A stretch of DNA of 7,737 nucleotides from NCBI GenBank assembly GCA_035640035.1, contig DASQWX010000062.1:1-7737 (forward strand), written 5' to 3'. Source of the DNA: 13-2-20CM-68-14 sp035640035 (GTDB lineage Bacteria; Actinomycetota; Thermoleophilia; Gaiellales; Gaiellaceae). Under the pieces are notes generated by a model. That model was given only the letters and a program-made list of their open reading frames with translations. It was not told the DNA's origin and did not search any database. Each line of letters begins with the position of its first letter. Positions within the stretch are counted from its first letter, which is position 1. Both the position numbers and the translations under genes were made by a program. Positions 5,803 through 7,737 of this stretch are shown one piece after another.

Positions 5803-6193
5803 ACTGGGTGTGGAGCGGGCGGATTTCGTCGCCGTTCCAGTTCAAGACCTAAAGCGGGCCGACGAGTTCTACGGGCAGACGCTCGGCCTCGAGCGGAACC
5901 CGAACTCGAGCGACCGATGGGTCGAGTACGAGCTGGGGAACGTCACCCTGGCGCTCGTCTCGCCGGAGGCGATGGGTCCAGACTTTCGCGCCGAAGGGCA
6001 TCAGATGCCGATCGGCCTGCGCGTCCCCGACGTAGCGGCCGCGCGCGAGAAGCTCGAGGCGGAGGGGGTCGAGTTCGCGCACGAGACGATCGACTCCGGC
6101 GTCTGCCTCCTCGCGACCTTCTCGGATCCCGACGGCAACAGGCTCCAGCTCCACCGGCGCTACGCGCCCTTCCGCGACGGCAGGCTGCCCTGA
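5795..6193 (+). CDS. VOC-family (glyoxalase/bleomycin-resistance fold) protein 1
   Basis: A 132-residue single VOC domain with two beta-alpha-beta-beta-beta halves: half 1 at about 9-57 (PVQDLKRADEFYGQTLGLE, residues 15-33) and half 2 at about 71-122 (LRVPDVAAAREKLEAEGVEF, residues 75-94, then DPDGN 111-115). VOC enzymes include glyoxalases, dioxygenases and epimerases and usually need a divalent metal. Here the expected ligands look replaced: F11 for the first His, P72 for the second His and Q118 for the last Glu, so metal catalysis is doubtful (alignment by eye). C104 lies in an SGVC motif shared with the next gene. The TTG start at 5795 follows AAGGA (5786-5790) and overlaps sufB by 8 nt. 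A GTG at 5810 would give a start better aligned with the neighbour and remains possible. Sitting inside the suf operon, it may assist Fe-S assembly or simply share its expression. Confidence 0.88.
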   Translation: MAELGVERADFVAVPVQDLKRADEFYGQTLGLERNPNSSDRWVEYELGNVTLALVSPEAMGPDFRAEGHQMPIGLRVPDVAAAREKLEAEGVEFAHETIDSGVCLLATFSDPDGNRLQLHRRYAPFRDGRLP

Positions 6194-6549
6194 TGCAAAC
6201 CGAACGCGTCGACTTCGTCACGATCCCGACGCGCGATCGCGAGCGCGCGCGGGCTTTCTACCACGAGACGCTCGGCCTGCCGCTCGATCCGAACAATCCC
6301 CATGAGGTGACCGCCGGCCAGGTCACGCTCGCCTTCTGGGAGCCGGAGAGCGACGGAATCGAGTTCTCGCCCAACCTCGGCGGGATCGCGCTGCGGGTGC
6401 CCGACGTCGCAGGCGCGCGCGCCGAGCTCGAGAGCAAAGGCGTCGAGTTCGCCGGCGCCGACGACAGCGGCGTCTGCCACATGGCGTTCTGCACCGATCC
6501 GGACGGCAATTCCGTGATCCTGCATCGAAGGTACGCGCCCTATGGCTAG
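6193..6549 (+). CDS. VOC-family (glyoxalase/bleomycin-resistance fold) protein 2
   Basis: A 118-residue single VOC domain, clearly paralogous to the gene before it. Shared blocks are TLGL (26-29), LRVPDV (67-72), GVEFA (83-87), DSGVC (91-95), DPDGN (102-106) and LHRRYAP (110-116). As in its twin, the metal-ligand positions appear lost: F8 and G64 replace the two His, and I109 replaces the terminal Glu. It has two cysteines near the second-half strand (C95, C100) and H96, which could be a redox or metal site of a different kind (speculation). The ATG at 6193 overlaps the previous stop by 1 nt (TGATG); its own stop lies 8 nt inside sufD. A longer frame extending upstream is only the shadow of VOC protein 1. 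Possible roles are ligand binding, a glyoxalase-like enzyme with altered metal use, or an accessory to SufB or SufD. Confidence 0.88.
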   Translation: MQTERVDFVTIPTRDRERARAFYHETLGLPLDPNNPHEVTAGQVTLAFWEPESDGIEFSPNLGGIALRVPDVAGARAELESKGVEFAGADDSGVCHMAFCTDPDGNSVILHRRYAPYG

Positions 6550-7720
6550 GCAAGACCTGCTCGAGCGCTACCGAGCGCTGCCGCTGCCGACGACGACCGA
6601 CGAGCCGTGGCGCTTCACCGACCTGAAGGGCTTCGATCCGGATTCCTTTGTCTCGAACGGCCACGTCAGGGGACAGACCCCCGCCGTGTCCGGGATCAGC
6701 ATGCTCGAGCTCGACGTCGCCGCTCTCGCCACGGCCGGCGAAGACGGAATCGAGATCGGGCAGACGCCCGGCGGCGTCACCTTCGAGCCGCTCCGCGACC
6801 ACGAGCTTCTCGGCACCCTCGTCGGCGCCGACGAGAAGTTCGCCGCGCACAACGCGGCGCTCTGGGAGCACGGACTACTCGTCCACGTCCCCAGGGCCGT
6901 CGTGCTCGACAAGCCCCTCTACGTTCGAATCTCGAACGCCGAGGAGGGCGGAGCGCTCTTCTGGCGCCTGCTCGTTGTCGCCGAGCCGGGAAGCCGTTTC
7001 AGCGTCGTCGAGGAGCTCGCGTCGGCATCGCCTGGACTGGCGGGGTACTCGAACGCGGTTTCCGAGATCTTCGTCGGCGACGGCGCGAAGGTCGAATACG
7101 TCTCGCTGCAGAACCTCTCGTCTGAGACCTGGCACTTCGCTTCGCACCGTGCGCGCGTCGACCGCGACGCGGAGCTGGACTGGGTCGCCGGCGGCTTCGG
7201 CTCGAAGAAAGGCAAGACCCGGATCCAGAACGACCTCGCCGGGCCGGGCGCGACGTCCCGCGTGACCGGCGCCTACTTCGCCGACGGGGACCAGCATCTC
7301 GACTACGACACCTTCCAGGAGCACATCGCTCCCAACACGACCTCGGACTTCGCGTTCAAAGGCGCACTCCGCGACCACGCGACCGCCGTGTGGCGCGGAA
7401 TGATCAAGGTCGAGAAGGACGCGCAGAAGACGAACGCCTACCAGGAGAATCGAAACCTGATCCTCTCCGAGCAGGCGCACGCCGATTCGATCCCGGGCCT
7501 CGAGATCGAGGCGAACGACGTCCGCTGCACCCACGGTGCGACCATCAGCCCGGTCAATCGCGACGAGCTCTTCTACGCGATGGCCCGCGGCATCTCGCGT
7601 GGCGAGGCCGAGCGGCTGATCGTCCGCGGCTTCTTCACCGACGTCCTCAACCGGATCGAGATGGAACCGGTGCGAGAAGCCGTGACCGAGGCGCTCGAAG
7701 CGCGGATTCCGCGCGCGTAA
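6542..7720 (+). CDS. sufD: Fe-S cluster assembly protein SufD
   Basis: Third subunit of the SufBC2D scaffold, structurally related to SufB and needed for iron acquisition and cluster formation. It has 392 residues, slightly shorter than E. coli SufD: an N-terminal region with the family DEPWRFTDLKGF motif (20-31), a beta-helix core (about 110-330), and the conserved C-terminal RCTHGATISPVNRDELFY block (328-345). Within that block C329 and H331 correspond to E. coli C358 and H360, which lie at the SufB-SufD interface. The segment ISRGEAERLIVRGFF (351-365) is the usual SufC-interacting end. GAAGGT (6527-6532) lies 9 nt before the ATG, and the start overlaps VOC protein 2 by 8 nt. Separation of sufD from sufB by two genes is unusual. 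The 17 nt after the stop show no terminator, so the operon may continue beyond the window. Confidence 0.96.
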   Translation: MARQDLLERYRALPLPTTTDEPWRFTDLKGFDPDSFVSNGHVRGQTPAVSGISMLELDVAALATAGEDGIEIGQTPGGVTFEPLRDHELLGTLVGADEKFAAHNAALWEHGLLVHVPRAVVLDKPLYVRISNAEEGGALFWRLLVVAEPGSRFSVVEELASASPGLAGYSNAVSEIFVGDGAKVEYVSLQNLSSETWHFASHRARVDRDAELDWVAGGFGSKKGKTRIQNDLAGPGATSRVTGAYFADGDQHLDYDTFQEHIAPNTTSDFAFKGALRDHATAVWRGMIKVEKDAQKTNAYQENRNLILSEQAHADSIPGLEIEANDVRCTHGATISPVNRDELFYAMARGISRGEAERLIVRGFFTDVLNRIEMEPVREAVTEALEARIPRA

Positions 7721-7737
7721 GCCCTTACCTTTCGCGC

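Noticed and set aside
4564..5852. Long open frames of 405 aa (minus strand) and 417 aa (plus strand) across sufB
   Set aside because: They are Arg/Leu/Asp-rich shadows typical of GC-rich coding DNA, show no family motifs, and lie under the unmistakable sufB.
5917..6549. A 210-residue reading of VOC protein 2 with an N-terminal extension
   Set aside because: The first part is an out-of-frame shadow of VOC1, rich in Arg and Gly; the ATG at 6193 gives a standard VOC domain and overlaps the VOC1 stop.
7721..7737. Terminator or next gene after sufD
   Set aside because: Only 17 nt are available and show neither a stem-loop nor a start codon with a ribosome site.
1..7737. CRISPR arrays, tRNA/rRNA genes, insertion sequences or att sites
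   Set aside because: The window is almost wholly covered by conventional genes; no repeated spacers, tRNA-like cloverleaf, transposase or terminal repeats were seen.

Overview
This is a GC-rich, tightly packed bacterial chromosomal window. It holds ten complete genes, one gene cut by the left edge, and no sign of mobile elements, CRISPR or RNA genes. The composition, frequent GTG/TTG starts, overlapping operons and protein styles suggest a high-GC actinobacterial lineage. The sufC-sufB-sufD order and the VOC proteins ending in HRRYAP make me think of Thermoleophilia/Gaiellales-like bacteria, but that placement is inference and not proven here.

Layout. On the minus strand, a tatA-tatC-add operon (2046 down to 77) encodes the pore and receptor parts of a minimal Tat protein exporter and an adenosine deaminase family enzyme. 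A further gene probably starts at 69 and leaves the window. Divergent from tatA, across only 41 bp, is a short-chain dehydrogenase (2088-3032). It converges on a small unrecognised membrane protein (3449 to 3057). The 24 bp between their stop codons hold a perfect 14-bp palindrome matching the core of the CRP consensus, nested in a larger inverted repeat that includes both stop codons. A 158-bp divergent spacer (3450-3607) follows. From 3608 to 7720 there is one uninterrupted plus-strand operon: sufC, sufB, two tandem VOC (glyoxalase-fold) proteins, sufD. Every junction overlaps by 1 or 8 nt.

How the genes work together. SufC, SufB and SufD form the SufBC2D iron-sulfur cluster scaffold. SufC is the ATPase, SufB carries the cluster-building cysteines, and SufD supplies partner residues. 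The cysteine desulfurase (SufS) and sulfur carrier (SufU or SufE) are not in the window and may follow sufD. The most unusual feature is the paralogous VOC pair placed between sufB and sufD, apparently translationally coupled to both. By my alignment both lack the usual VOC metal ligands but share an SGVC cysteine motif. This raises the possibility of an accessory role in, or protection of, Fe-S assembly rather than classical glyoxalase activity; this is a hypothesis. The Tat and Suf systems are linked in general, because some Fe-S proteins are exported folded through Tat, but nothing here shows co-regulation.
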